Assembly (NCBI RefSeq): GCF_902832845.1
Contig: NZ_CADFDB010000008.1
Location: forward strand, 335,333 to 399,332
Direction: 5' to 3'
DNA length: 64,000 nucleotides
Source of the DNA: Burkholderia metallica
GTDB taxonomy: Bacteria; Pseudomonadota; Gammaproteobacteria; Burkholderiales; Burkholderiaceae
The notes under the pieces are model-generated. The model searched no databases. It had not been told where the DNA came from and saw only the letters and a list, made by a program, of their open reading frames with translations. How positions within the stretch are numbered: the first letter of the stretch is position 1; each line of letters begins with the position of its first letter. A program made the translations under genes and the position numbers. This document shows, in pieces, positions 34,232 through 42,989 of the stretch.

Positions 34232-35668
34232 TCAGTTCTTCGCCACCGCCTCCACCCCCGGCCCACCCGCCGCGTCATTCCTGCTCCACCCACCGCCAAG
34301 CGACCGATAAAGCGCGACCGCCGCCAGCGCATGTTCGCGCCTGACCTGATTGAGCGAATCCGAATCCCGCAGATACACTTCCTGCGCCGACAGCACATCC
34401 AGAAAATCCGTCGCACCGCCCTTATAAAGCTGATTCGCCAACCCAAGCGCCTTGTCCGAAGCCGCGAGCGCACTCCCGAGCCTGCGCGTCGCCTCGTCGG
34501 AACTGACGAGATTCGCCCGCGTATCCTCGACTTCCCGCAACGCCTGCAGCATCGTCTGCCGTAACCCGAGTTCCGATTCGCGCATCCGGCTTTCGCTCTG
34601 CGAGATATCGGCGGTAATCCGCCCCGCATTGAAGATCGGACTCGTCGCGCTTAACGCGGCACTGAACAGGTTATCGGTCAATGTAGGCAACCCGAGATAA
34701 GAAGCGGCCAGAATCCCGTCCGTCAGGTTCAACGAAAACTTCGGATACCGTTCGGCCTTCGCCACCCCCACCTGTGCGGCACGCCGCTCGACCTGCGCAT
34801 ACGCCGTCAGCACATCGGGCCGCCGCAGCAACGCCTGCGAAGGCAACGTCCCCGGCGCGCCCACCGGCGGCGCCGGAATCTCCCCCGCCTGCGCGAGCAC
34901 GAGCCGATCGACCGATTCCGGCGTGCGTCCCGAATACACGGCAATCAGATTGAGCTGATGCGCGATCTGCGCCTGCGTCGGCGGAATCCGTGCTTCGAGC
35001 GCATCGAGCTGGTTCTGCGCACGCGTCACGTCGAGCTCGGTCGACAACCCGAACGCCTGCCGCTTGCGCGTGAGTTCGAGCGCATGCTGCCGGATCTTCG
35101 CGTTGTCCTGCAGGATCTTCAATTCCTGCTGTGACCAGCGCAGATCGACGTACGCGGAAGCCGCGTCGGCCGCGAGCGCGAGCCGCATCGCATCTTCCGC
35201 ATGCTGCTGCCCGACCAACTCGGCCTGCGCGGCGAGCAGGTCGAGCCGTTCACCGCCGAACACATCCGGCGACCAGCTCAGCGCGAGCCCCGCGCCGGCC
35301 TGCCGTACGTAGCCGAGCGGCGGCGGCGTGTTCTGCCGCGCGTCGGCCGCGTGCGCGGTCGCGTCGAGTTCGGGCAGCAGCACCGCGCGCTTCTGCACGG
35401 TCAGCGCCTGCGCCTGCTTCACGCGTTCGGCGGCGGCCTGCAGGTCGAGGTTGCCGTCGAGCACGGCGGCGATCAGCCGGTCGAGCACGGGATCGTGGAA
35501 TTGCGCCCACCACGCGGCGGCGTCGATGTCCGCGCGCGGCACGTCAATGTCCCACGCATCGGGTGCGAGCGTTCGAACCGAGTCCTGCAGCGCAGGATGC
35601 TGCGCGGGCTGCACCGCACACCCTGCGGCGAGTGCGCTGACGGCGAGGGCGACGAGAAGTTTTTTCAT
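34232..35668 (-). CDS. outer-membrane efflux lipoprotein, NodT/OprM family
   Basis: 478 residues with a lipoprotein signal, Cys17 in ALAAGC. The paired repeats of the TolC-like barrel-alpha-helix family are visible (AAERVKQAQALTVQKRAVL, ALELTRKRQAFGLSTELDVTRAQNQLDALE, LGLANQLYKGGATDFLDVLSAQEVYL). It forms the outer-membrane channel of the tripartite pump. It is the last gene of the marR-HlyD-EmrB-OprM unit, 19 bp after the EmrB-like gene. The pump probably expels aromatic or hydrophobic compounds. Confidence 0.92.
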   Translation of the reverse strand: MKKLLVALAVSALAAGCAVQPAQHPALQDSVRTLAPDAWDIDVPRADIDAAAWWAQFHDPVLDRLIAAVLDGNLDLQAAAERVKQAQALTVQKRAVLLPELDATAHAADARQNTPPPLGYVRQAGAGLALSWSPDVFGGERLDLLAAQAELVGQQHAEDAMRLALAADAASAYVDLRWSQQELKILQDNAKIRQHALELTRKRQAFGLSTELDVTRAQNQLDALEARIPPTQAQIAHQLNLIAVYSGRTPESVDRLVLAQAGEIPAPPVGAPGTLPSQALLRRPDVLTAYAQVERRAAQVGVAKAERYPKFSLNLTDGILAASYLGLPTLTDNLFSAALSATSPIFNAGRITADISQSESRMRESELGLRQTMLQALREVEDTRANLVSSDEATRRLGSALAASDKALGLANQLYKGGATDFLDVLSAQEVYLRDSDSLNQVRREHALAAVALYRSLGGGWSRNDAAGGPGVEAVAKN

Positions 35669-35687
35669 GATGGAGAGGACCTCAGCC

Positions 35688-37262
35688 TCAGTGCGCGTCC
35701 GGCGGCGGCGCGTTCAGGGAAATGGGTTTCGAGAAGACGACCGCGATCAGCGCGACGACGAAACACAGCGACAGCGCGTAGTACGCATCCGCATAGGTGA
35801 GCGTCAGCGCTTCGCGATAGATCAGGTGGTGCAGGTTCGCGAGCCCGGCTTGCGCGGTGTTCAGCGTATTGCCGGCCACGGACGCCCAGTACGCGGCCTG
35901 GCGATCGAGCAGGGACGCGATCTGCGGTTGGCCGGCGCTCACGTGCTCGTTCAGGCGCAGGTAATGAAAGTTCAGCCGGTCGTTGAGCATCGTCGCGCTC
36001 ACCGCGATGCCGATCGCGCCGCCGAGGTTGCGCATCAGGTTGAACAGCCCGCTCGCCGATTTCAGGCGCGATTGCGGCAGCGAACCGAGCGCCATCGTCA
36101 CGATCGGCGGCACGCTGAATTGCTGGCCGATGCCGCGCAGCGCCTGCGGCAGCAGCAGTTCGCGCCAGCCCCAGTCGTGCGTGATCGGCGTGTACAGATA
36201 GCAGCCGAGCCCGAAGCAGATCAACCCGAACACGAGCAGCGAGCGCAGGCTGAAGTAGCGCGCGGCGAACGCATACGCGCAGAGCGCGATCAACTGGAAC
36301 GCACCGACCGACAGCAGCGCGATACCGATCTGCAGCGAGCTGAACGCACGCACCTGCGCGAGAAACAGCGGCGTGAGGAACACGGTCACGAAGATCCCGA
36401 TGCCGGTCACGAACGACAGCAGGCTGCCGATCCCGAAGTTGCGCACGACGAGCGCGCGCAGGTCGACGACCGGGTCCTTCGCGGTCAGCGCATGCACGAC
36501 GAACAGGAAGCCGCAGATGCCGGAGATCCACGCGCAGATCACGATCACGTCGTCGCCGAACCAGTTCTTGCGCGGGCCTTCCTCGAGCACGTATTCGAGG
36601 CAGCCGAGGAAGCCCGACATCAGCGCGATGCCGAGATAGTCGCCGCGCTTGATGAGGCTCAGGTCGGGCTCGTCGATGTGCACGTAGCGCGGCACGAGCG
36701 CGGCCACCGCGATGCCGGGCACGAGGTTCAGGTAGAACAGCCAGTGCCACGACCATTGATCGGTGATCCAGCCGCCGATCACGGGGCCGATCGCCGGCGC
36801 GAGCGACGCGAGCGCGCCGATGGTCGTCGACGCGATCAGCCGCTGCCTGCCGGGGAACAGCACGAACGCGGTGGTGAACACGGTCGGGATCATCGCGGCG
36901 CCGAGCGCACCCTGGAGCCCGCGAAACAGGATCATCGAATTGATGTCCCACGCGATGCCGCACAGCATGCTGGTGATCGTGAAGCCGACGGCCGACGCGG
37001 CGAACAGCCAGCGCGTCGACATCACCTTCGACAGCCAGCCCGACATCGGGATCACGATGATCTCGGCGATCAGGTAGGCCGTCTGCACCCACGACAGTTC
37101 GTCCTGGCTGGCGGACAAGCCGCCGCCGATGTCGCGCAGCGACGACGCGACGATCTGGATGTCGAGCGTCGCCATGAAGAAGCCGACGCACATCAGCGCG
37201 AACGCGAACACGCGCTGCTTCGTCGGTTGCGACGCCGGGTCGCCGGAAAACGCGGTGGTCAT
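35688..37262 (-). CDS. emrB: DHA2-family drug:H+ antiporter, EmrB-like
   Basis: 524 residues with fourteen predicted membrane helices, normal for DHA2 pumps. Marks include MATLDIQIVASSLRDIGGGLSASQDELSWVQTAYLIAEII near the start and GWLSKVMSTRWLFAASAVGFT in the first loop. It works with the HlyD-like adaptor and the OprM-like channel across the envelope. It follows the adaptor by 13 bp. The symbol is by family; the substrate is not known. Confidence 0.92.
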   Translation of the reverse strand: MTTAFSGDPASQPTKQRVFAFALMCVGFFMATLDIQIVASSLRDIGGGLSASQDELSWVQTAYLIAEIIVIPMSGWLSKVMSTRWLFAASAVGFTITSMLCGIAWDINSMILFRGLQGALGAAMIPTVFTTAFVLFPGRQRLIASTTIGALASLAPAIGPVIGGWITDQWSWHWLFYLNLVPGIAVAALVPRYVHIDEPDLSLIKRGDYLGIALMSGFLGCLEYVLEEGPRKNWFGDDVIVICAWISGICGFLFVVHALTAKDPVVDLRALVVRNFGIGSLLSFVTGIGIFVTVFLTPLFLAQVRAFSSLQIGIALLSVGAFQLIALCAYAFAARYFSLRSLLVFGLICFGLGCYLYTPITHDWGWRELLLPQALRGIGQQFSVPPIVTMALGSLPQSRLKSASGLFNLMRNLGGAIGIAVSATMLNDRLNFHYLRLNEHVSAGQPQIASLLDRQAAYWASVAGNTLNTAQAGLANLHHLIYREALTLTYADAYYALSLCFVVALIAVVFSKPISLNAPPPDAH

Positions 37263-37275
37263 CGTCGTCTCCCGT

Positions 37276-38370
37276 TCAGCCTGCGTGGCCGGTATGCACG
37301 GTCACGACCGCGGACAGGCCGGGGCGCAGCACGTGTTCGATACCGGGCTGTGGATCGAGATGCACGCGCACCGGTACGCGCTGGACGATCTTCGTGAAGT
37401 TGCCGGTCGCGTTCTCGGGCGGCAGCACGCTGAAGGTCGCGCCGGTGGCGGGCGCGACGCTGTCGACGCGGCCGTGCAGCCGCGTGCTCGACGCATCGAG
37501 CGACACGTCGACGCGATCGCCCGCGCGCATCTTGCGAAGCTGGTCTTCCTTGAAGTTCGCGTCGATCCACAGGCCGGACGCGGGCACGACCGTCAGCAGC
37601 GGCACGCCGACGTTCGCGAGCATCCCGACGCGGCCCGTGCGGTTGCCGACGTAGCCGTCGACCGGCGAGCGGATCGTCGTGTATTCGACGTTGAGCGCGG
37701 CGACGCGCTGCGCGGCAAGCGCGGTGTTCACGCGGGCCCGCGCATCGGCGAGCTGCGCGCCGAGCACGTCGAGCTGCCGCTTCGACGCGAGCAGCGCGGC
37801 ATCGCTGCGTTCGACGGCGGCGCCGGCCTTCGAGTAATCGGCGTCCGCGCGCTCGACGATCTGGTTCGAGACGGCGTCCGACTTCACGAGTTCACGGTAA
37901 CGCACGCGGTCGGACGCGGCGCGCGTCAGCTCGGCCGACGACGCGTTCTTGTCCGCCGCGTGCTGGCCGATCACCGCGAACTGCAGCTGCTGCTTCGCCT
38001 CGAGCTCGGCCACGGCGGAGCGCGCGCTGTCGACTTCGGCAGTGGCCTGCGCGAGTTTCGCGTCGTAGTCGCGCGCATCGAGCTGCACGAGCACGTCGCC
38101 GGCCTTCACGCGCTGGTTGTCGGTCACGAGGATCTTGTCGACGAAGCCGCTGACCTTCGGCGCGAGCACCGTCACGTCGCCGCCGACATACGCGTCGTCG
38201 GTGCTCTCCTGGAAGCGCAGCACGAACAGCCAGTCGAGCGCGGCGGCGGCGACGACGACGATGACGGCACCCACCGCGATGCGCATCCACGGCACGCGAC
38301 GCCGTTGCTTCGCGCTCTGGTCGGGTGTGGCTGCTTCACGCGATGACGCAGCGGCTTGGGTCGTATCCAT
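37276..38370 (-). CDS. emrA: membrane-fusion (HlyD/EmrA-like) efflux adaptor
   Basis: 364 residues, ribosome-binding site AGGTGA. A single membrane helix near 30-50 (RIAVGAVIVVVAAAALDWLFVL) anchors it. The lipoyl-type half-motif lies near VSGFVDKILVTDNQRVKAGDVLVQLD, the helical hairpin (about 105-190) follows, and the second lipoyl half is TTIRSPVDGYVGNR. It bridges the EmrB-like pump and the outer-membrane channel. The candidate MarR operator at 38380 is directly upstream of its ribosome-binding site. Confidence 0.92.
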   Translation of the reverse strand: MDTTQAAASSREAATPDQSAKQRRRVPWMRIAVGAVIVVVAAAALDWLFVLRFQESTDDAYVGGDVTVLAPKVSGFVDKILVTDNQRVKAGDVLVQLDARDYDAKLAQATAEVDSARSAVAELEAKQQLQFAVIGQHAADKNASSAELTRAASDRVRYRELVKSDAVSNQIVERADADYSKAGAAVERSDAALLASKRQLDVLGAQLADARARVNTALAAQRVAALNVEYTTIRSPVDGYVGNRTGRVGMLANVGVPLLTVVPASGLWIDANFKEDQLRKMRAGDRVDVSLDASSTRLHGRVDSVAPATGATFSVLPPENATGNFTKIVQRVPVRVHLDPQPGIEHVLRPGLSAVVTVHTGHAG

Positions 38371-38379
38371 CGATTCACC

Positions 38380-38395
38380 TATGTATATGCACGTA
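38380..38395. promoter_or_regulatory. candidate MarR operator upstream of the HlyD-like gene
   Basis: TATGTATATGCACGTA, which differs at two of 16 positions from the site at 39931 and shares the core ATGCAC with the site at 38859. It lies 10 bp upstream of the adaptor start codon, next to its ribosome-binding site. Repressor binding is inferred. Confidence 0.6.
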
Positions 38396-38434
38396 TCAAG
38401 ACGATCGACGACGTGTCGTCGATCGGGAAAGGGG

Positions 38435-38872
38435 CTAGCGTTCCGGCAGGTTGTGCGTGATCCGGAACAATTCGTCTCTCAGGCGGGCCGCCTGCGCCGA
38501 CCCGAACCGCTGCTCGAACGCCTGCTGCGCGGCGAGCCAGTGCACCTGCGCGTCGGCGATCTTCGTTTCGCCGTGCGCGGTCAGCGCGAACGTCTGGCCG
38601 CGGCACGGCGGCTCGATCCGGCCGGCCACCAGCGCCGCGCCGACGAGCGGCTTGAGCGCGCGCAGCAGCGCGGTGCGTTCGATCACCAGCACGGCCGACA
38701 GCGTCGCCATCGTCAGGCCCGGCCGGTCGCGCAGCAGCGCGAGAATGCTGTACTGCGACGGCGTCACGCCCGCCTGCGACAGATAACGCTCGTAGAACTG
38801 CGAGATCCGGCGGGCGGCTTGCCGGACCGCGAAGCAATCGTCATCGTTGAGCGTCGTCTTGTGCATGTACAC
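38435..38872 (-). CDS. MarR-family regulator of the efflux operon
   Basis: 145 residues from a GTG at 38872; the ATG at 38866 is an alternative. The MarR winged helix has GVTPSQYSILALLRDRPGL, the recognition helix region LSAVLVIERTALLRALKPLVGAAL, and an unusual wing (EPPCRGQTFALTAHG). A Cys in the wing is of interest because oxidation of Cys inactivates some MarR proteins. It is the first gene of the efflux unit, 64 bp upstream of the HlyD-like gene. It is a paralogue of the MarR gene at 39960: both have RQAAR, YER and GVTP blocks and the ALLRALKPL helix. Probably autorepressed through the site at its start. Confidence 0.9.
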   Translation of the reverse strand: MYMHKTTLNDDDCFAVRQAARRISQFYERYLSQAGVTPSQYSILALLRDRPGLTMATLSAVLVIERTALLRALKPLVGAALVAGRIEPPCRGQTFALTAHGETKIADAQVHWLAAQQAFEQRFGSAQAARLRDELFRITHNLPER

Positions 38873-38874
38873 AT
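38859..38874. promoter_or_regulatory. candidate MarR operator at the marR start
   Basis: On the minus strand the region reads TGTGTACATGCACAAG, which matches the other two sites at 11 of 16 positions and keeps the core ATGCAC. It overlaps the GTG start of the marR gene, as expected for autorepression, though a site this close also affects initiation of translation. Confidence 0.5.
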
Positions 38875-38947
38875 GTTAGGGGGCTATACGGCGCGAAGCG
38901 AGCGGCGGGGCAGGATCAGATTGTTGTCGCGGCTGTACCAATCGGCG

Positions 38948-39868
38948 TCAGGCCGCGGCCGGCACGATCCAGCCTTCGCGGTCGCAGTACGCGGCCGTGT
39001 AGTCGATGAACGCCTTGACCTTCGCGGGCAGCAGCGCGCGGTTCGCGTACGCGAGCTTGATCTCGACGCACTTGTCGACGAGATCGGCATCCTCGAGCAG
39101 TTGCACGAGCGCACCCGACGCGAGTTCGGCTTCGACGAGCGTGCGCGGCACGACGCCGATCCCGAAATCGTGCATCACCATCTCGCGATTGAAGACGGGG
39201 CTGTTCGATGAGATGTCGAAGCGGAACGGCACCGTCAGCAAGTCGCCGTCGACGCGGAACGACAGCGCGGGCCGGCGCAGCGACGGCGACATCGGCACGA
39301 ACGAATGCTCGGCGAGATCGGCCGGCGCGACCGGGCGCGCATGGGCGCGCAGGTACGCGGGCGTCGCGACGATCACGAGCGGAATCCGCTCGACCAGCCG
39401 CACGACGGTCGATTCGTTCGTCAGCATGTAGGGCACGACGATGCCGATGTCGTAGCCTTCGCCGACGAGATCGACGGGCCGCTCGGTCAGCGTCACGTCG
39501 AGGCGCACCTTCGGATGCGTGGCCTTGAAGCCGGCGATCAGCGGCACCAGCCGGTTCAGCGCGGCCGTCGTGTGCGCGACGAGCCGCAGCAGGCCTTCGG
39601 GTTCGCGCGTCGGCGCCTGCGCTTCCGCTTCGAGCGAGTCGAGTTCGTCGAGCACGGCCGCGCAGCGTTCGTAGATGCGCTCGGCCGTTTCGGTCAGCGA
39701 CACCTGGCGCGTGGTCCGGTGCAGCAGCCGGCTGCCGAAGCGCGCCTCCAGATCCGCGACCGCGCGCGACACGACGGGCCGCGCGAGGCCGTGCATGTCG
39801 GCGGCGCGCGTGAAGCTGCGCATCTCCACCACCGACCGGAAAATCCGCAGCTTGTCGATGTAGTCCAT
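38948..39868 (-). CDS. LysR-family transcriptional regulator
   Basis: 306 residues from the ATG at 39868 with AAGGAGA upstream. It begins MDYIDKLRIFRSVVEMRSFTRAADMHGLARPVVSRAVADLEARFGSRLLHRTTRQVSLTETA, the usual LysR helix-turn-helix of the CrgA/DsdC-like group. The effector domain has RLVPLIAGFKATHPKVRLDVTLTERPVDLVGEGYDIGI. It is divergent from the second marR gene (39960), with the candidate operator at 39931 between the two starts, and its other side is next to the first marR. Target and effector unknown. Confidence 0.9.
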   Translation of the reverse strand: MDYIDKLRIFRSVVEMRSFTRAADMHGLARPVVSRAVADLEARFGSRLLHRTTRQVSLTETAERIYERCAAVLDELDSLEAEAQAPTREPEGLLRLVAHTTAALNRLVPLIAGFKATHPKVRLDVTLTERPVDLVGEGYDIGIVVPYMLTNESTVVRLVERIPLVIVATPAYLRAHARPVAPADLAEHSFVPMSPSLRRPALSFRVDGDLLTVPFRFDISSNSPVFNREMVMHDFGIGVVPRTLVEAELASGALVQLLEDADLVDKCVEIKLAYANRALLPAKVKAFIDYTAAYCDREGWIVPAAA

Positions 39869-39930
39869 GTCCGTCTCCTTGACGCGAGGGCCGGCCGCCG
39901 GCCGTGTTACGGCGGAGTGTACATTGACTT

Positions 39931-39946
39931 TATGCATATGCACATA
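39931..39946. promoter_or_regulatory. candidate MarR operator in the lysR/marR divergent promoter
   Basis: TATGCATATGCACATA, 14 bases before the start of the second marR gene. It matches the site at 38380 at 14 of 16 positions. The same motif at both MarR loci suggests cross-regulation by the two paralogues. Confidence 0.6.
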
Positions 39947-39959
39947 TAAATTGCCAGGC

Positions 39960-40388
39960 ATGAACGACACCTCGATTGCCCAGGCGTGCAACTGTCTCGC
40001 GCTGCGTCAGGCGGCGCGCTTCGTCACGCAACTGTACGAGCGCCATCTGGCCCCGGTGGGCGTCACGCCCGCCCAGTTCTCGATCATGGCGAACATGAAG
40101 CGCCAGCCGGGCCTGCTGATGAGCGAACTCGCCGATGCGCTGGTGATGGACCGCACGACGTTGCTGCGCGCGCTGAAGCCGCTGCAGCGCGACGGCTTCG
40201 TCACGACGGCCGCGTCCGAGCACGATGCGCGCGCCCATGCGCTGAGCCTCACGAAGCTCGGCGAGCGGACGTTCGCGCGGGCGTTGGTCGCGTGGCAGGC
40301 CGCGCAGGACGATTTCGAAACGCAGTTCGGCCGCGACCGCGCGAAGGCGCTGCGCGACGAATTGTTCAGCGTGACCGCGGAACGCTAG
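39960..40388 (+). CDS. MarR-family regulator, paralogue of the efflux marR
   Basis: 142 residues from the ATG at 39960; the frame is open upstream through the promoter, but that part is not protein-like. It reads ALRQAARFVTQLYERHLAPVGVTPAQFSIMANM and then ELADALVMDRTTLLRALKPL, which is the MarR winged helix, closely related to the first MarR (about half identical by eye). It ends FGRDRAKALRDELFSVTAER. No gene with an obvious regulated function lies immediately after it; a terminator follows 85 bp later. It probably binds its own promoter. Confidence 0.9.
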   Translation: MNDTSIAQACNCLALRQAARFVTQLYERHLAPVGVTPAQFSIMANMKRQPGLLMSELADALVMDRTTLLRALKPLQRDGFVTTAASEHDARAHALSLTKLGERTFARALVAWQAAQDDFETQFGRDRAKALRDELFSVTAER

Positions 40389-40473
40389 GCGACCGTTCGC
40401 GGCAAACTGGGGCGAAATTAGAGCCACTGGTTTCTTTGTCCGCGGGAAGATGTGTAAATTGGTTTTTTAAACG

Positions 40474-40508
40474 GTCCGGATAGATTGCTATCTGGACAGT
40501 TTTTATTT
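40474..40508 (+). terminator. Rho-independent terminator after the second marR gene
   Basis: GTCCGGATAG-ATTG-CTATCTGGAC, a 10-bp stem with one G-T wobble, followed by AGTTTTTATTT. It lies 85 bp after the marR stop and before the aconitase X operon, so it separates the two units. Confidence 0.85.
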
Positions 40509-40575
40509 CCAGTTGTAGAGTCCCCTGACGGATTTCGTGAACCGGCGCCGCCGGTTCCCGTCAGAGGAGCCACCG

Positions 40576-41823
40576 ATGCTGCAGTTGAGCGACCGCGACA
40601 GCGCGATGCTGCGCGGGGATTTCGGCGAGGGCGTCGCGCGCGCGATGCGGATCGTCGCACGCACCGCGCAAGTGATGTCCGCGCCGCACCTGATCGACAT
40701 CACGTCCGCGCATATCGACGGCTGCCTGTACCACGGCCAGACGAGCCTCGACTTCGTCGAGTATTTCGTCGAGACCGGCGCGAAGGTCGCGGTGCCGACC
40801 ACGCTGAACGTCGGGTCGCTCGACCTGATCCATCCCGAGCTGTACCACGGCGACCGCACGATCCAGCGCGACGCGCAGCGCCTGATGGACGCGCATCTGC
40901 AGCTCGGCTGCGAATCGAGCTTCACGTGCGCGCCTTACCAGTTGAAGAATCGTCCGGCGAAAGGCGAGCAGATCGCGTGGGCCGAATCGAACGCGATCGT
41001 GTTCGCGAATTCGGTGCTCGGCGCGCGCACGAGCCGCTACGGCGATTTTCTCGATCTGGCGGCCGCGATCACCGGGCGCGCGCCGTACGCGGGGCTGCAT
41101 GTCGAAGCGAACCGCGCCGCGCGGATCGTGTTCAACGCGCCGGACTTCAGCCGCCTGCCGTCGCGCGACATCCATTTCGCCGCGCTTGGGCTGCTGGTCG
41201 GCCGGATCGCGGGCGCGATCGTGCCGGCGATCGTCGGGCTGCCGGCGGACACCACCGAAGACGAACTCAAGGCGCTCGGTGCGGCCGCCGCGTCGAGCGG
41301 CGCGGTCGCGCTGTTTCATGCGGTGGGCGTGACGCCCGAAGCGCCGACGCTCGACGCCGCGTTGCATGGGCAGGCGGCGCCACGCACGGTCGACGTCGCG
41401 ATGGCCGATCTCGACGAGATTCGCCGCACGTTGAACCACGGCGCGGCCGGCGATGCGCTCGTCGCGGTCGCGCTCGGCACGCCGCATTTCTCGCTGGCCG
41501 AATTCCGCACGCTCGATACGTTGCTCGACGCGTACGACGGCAAGCCGGCCTGCGATTTCTACGTGAACACGAGCCGGTTCATCCTGTGGGAGCTGGACGA
41601 AGCCGGCCTCGCGGAGAAATTCGCCGCGCGCGGCATCCAGATCGTCGTCGATACCTGCACGTACATCACGCCGGTGATGAAGCAGCTGTCGGGGCTCGTG
41701 ATGACCAATTCGGGGAAATGGGCGTCGTATGCGCCCGCGAACATCGGCGTGAGCGTCGCGTACGGCAGCATGCGCGAGTGCGTACGGTCGGCGTATGAAG
41801 GAATGGTGCGATTCGATGACTGA
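40576..41823 (+). CDS. aconitase X large (catalytic) subunit
   Basis: 415 residues from the ATG at 40576, with AGAGGAG upstream. It is the AcnX catalytic family (formerly DUF521): LSDRDSAMLRGDFGEGVARAM near the start, AHIDGCLYHGQTSLDFVEYF, TTLNVGSLDLIHPELY, and VVDTCTYITPVM followed by TNSGKWASYAPANIGVSVAYGS near the end. Cys in GCESSFTCAPY and DTCTYI are candidate cluster ligands. Known bacterial members act as cis-3-hydroxy-L-proline dehydratase and archaeal ones as mevalonate 5-phosphate dehydratase. The partner gene overlaps its stop. The substrate here is not decided by sequence alone. Confidence 0.87.
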   Translation: MLQLSDRDSAMLRGDFGEGVARAMRIVARTAQVMSAPHLIDITSAHIDGCLYHGQTSLDFVEYFVETGAKVAVPTTLNVGSLDLIHPELYHGDRTIQRDAQRLMDAHLQLGCESSFTCAPYQLKNRPAKGEQIAWAESNAIVFANSVLGARTSRYGDFLDLAAAITGRAPYAGLHVEANRAARIVFNAPDFSRLPSRDIHFAALGLLVGRIAGAIVPAIVGLPADTTEDELKALGAAAASSGAVALFHAVGVTPEAPTLDAALHGQAAPRTVDVAMADLDEIRRTLNHGAAGDALVAVALGTPHFSLAEFRTLDTLLDAYDGKPACDFYVNTSRFILWELDEAGLAEKFAARGIQIVVDTCTYITPVMKQLSGLVMTNSGKWASYAPANIGVSVAYGSMRECVRSAYEGMVRFDD

Positions 41824-42295
41824 CGCGACGCGCAACGTATTGACGGGCGACACGCTCGTGCCGGGCCGCGCGTGCGCGCGCCCGTTCGTGCTCGACAAGC
41901 CGCTCAGCTTCTGGGGCGGCTACGATTCCGGCGCGGGAAGGATCGTCGATCGCGGGCATCCGCAGGCCGGCGCGAGCCTCGCCGGCACGGTGATGGTGAT
42001 GCCGCACGCGAAGGGGTCGAGTTCGAGCAGCAGCGTGCTGGCGGAGGCCGTGCGCAACGGCACGGGGCCGGTCGCGATCGTGCTGAAGGAGCGCGACCTG
42101 ATCATCTCGATCGGCGCGATCGTGGCCGCCGAGCTGTATGCGATTGCGGTGCCGGTGGTGTGCGTGACGGACGACGTGTACGACGCGATCGTCGCGGCAA
42201 CGGGCGACGTGCGGATCGACGCGGGCGACGGCGATGGCGGTGCGCGGATTGATCTGAGTGACGACGCGCGTTCGGGCGGCCCTGGTTCGACCTGA
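41816..42295 (+). CDS. aconitase X small (swivelling) subunit
   Basis: 159 residues from the ATG at 41816, overlapping the large-subunit stop by eight bases. It is the AcnX swivel domain (formerly DUF126): LVPGRACARPFVLDKPLSFWGGYDSGAGRIVDRGHPQAG and the polyserine TVMVMPHAKGSSSSSSVLAEAVRNGTGP, which belongs to the active site. In the two-subunit AcnX type the small subunit closes over the large one to complete the active site. The C-terminal 25 residues are Asp/Gly-rich and probably not conserved. Confidence 0.87.
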   Translation: MTDATRNVLTGDTLVPGRACARPFVLDKPLSFWGGYDSGAGRIVDRGHPQAGASLAGTVMVMPHAKGSSSSSSVLAEAVRNGTGPVAIVLKERDLIISIGAIVAAELYAIAVPVVCVTDDVYDAIVAATGDVRIDAGDGDGGARIDLSDDARSGGPGST

Positions 42296-42386
42296 ACGAG
42301 CGGCGCGCACTGGCGGCGAATCAGCCGGTGTGCGCGGCGATGCGATCCGGCGCGTGCAGCTTCGTGCGCCCGCACGAGCGGCGTGG

Positions 42387-42989
42387 TCAGATGAAGCGCA
42401 CGTGCCGGGTTTCTTCCTGCGTGAGCGACAGCGCCTGGGTTGCCGCATGCATTTCGCGTTTGCCGCCCGGCTGAGCCAGTCTTCTGATTTCGGGCCACAC
42501 GATCACGCCGAACAGGATGCGCAGGAGCGCACTCAGCGCGCACAAACCGATGGCAGCCGCGCTGATCAGCGCAAACACGTCGAACGTCGATTCCATGCTG
42601 AGCGTCACCGCGGATACGATCCCGCTGACCACGGCGGCGGCGATCACGCAAACGAGCATGACAACGAGGTCGGTCCGGGCGCCGGCGATTTTGGCGGGGC
42701 GCAGCAGATAAGCCGAGCCGTCGGTCATGTTGCGGATGCCGTAGACGATCCGGCGATCCTGGCCGTCGGTATAGGCGACATTCAATCGATCGCCGTCGGC
42801 GATGAACAGGCGTGTCGTCCGGTTGGTCCTGAATACGAGCGGGGACTCGAGCGAATCGAGCTGGAGCGTGATTTCCTCGATTGTTTGCGTGGTCGCACCC
42901 AGGTTGTTGCTCCAGACCTTCGTTTCGATCGATTGCTGGCCGATGGCCGTCACGCGACCGGACGTGGTTTGCATCGCATGGTTCGTCAT
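42387..42989 (-). CDS. hypothetical membrane protein (second of a pair)
   Basis: 200 residues from the ATG at 42989 with GGAG upstream. About 95 N-terminal residues are beta-rich and soluble (SGRVTAIGQQSIETKVWSNN, RTTRLFIADGDRLNVAYTDG). Two membrane helices follow near 108-130 and 140-165 and then a basic tail. The upstream gene has the same plan, so the two look like distant paralogues. Its start overlaps the stop of that gene by four bases, which implies coupled translation. No family recognised. Confidence 0.7.
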   Translation of the reverse strand: MTNHAMQTTSGRVTAIGQQSIETKVWSNNLGATTQTIEEITLQLDSLESPLVFRTNRTTRLFIADGDRLNVAYTDGQDRRIVYGIRNMTDGSAYLLRPAKIAGARTDLVVMLVCVIAAAVVSGIVSAVTLSMESTFDVFALISAAAIGLCALSALLRILFGVIVWPEIRRLAQPGGKREMHAATQALSLTQEETRHVRFI

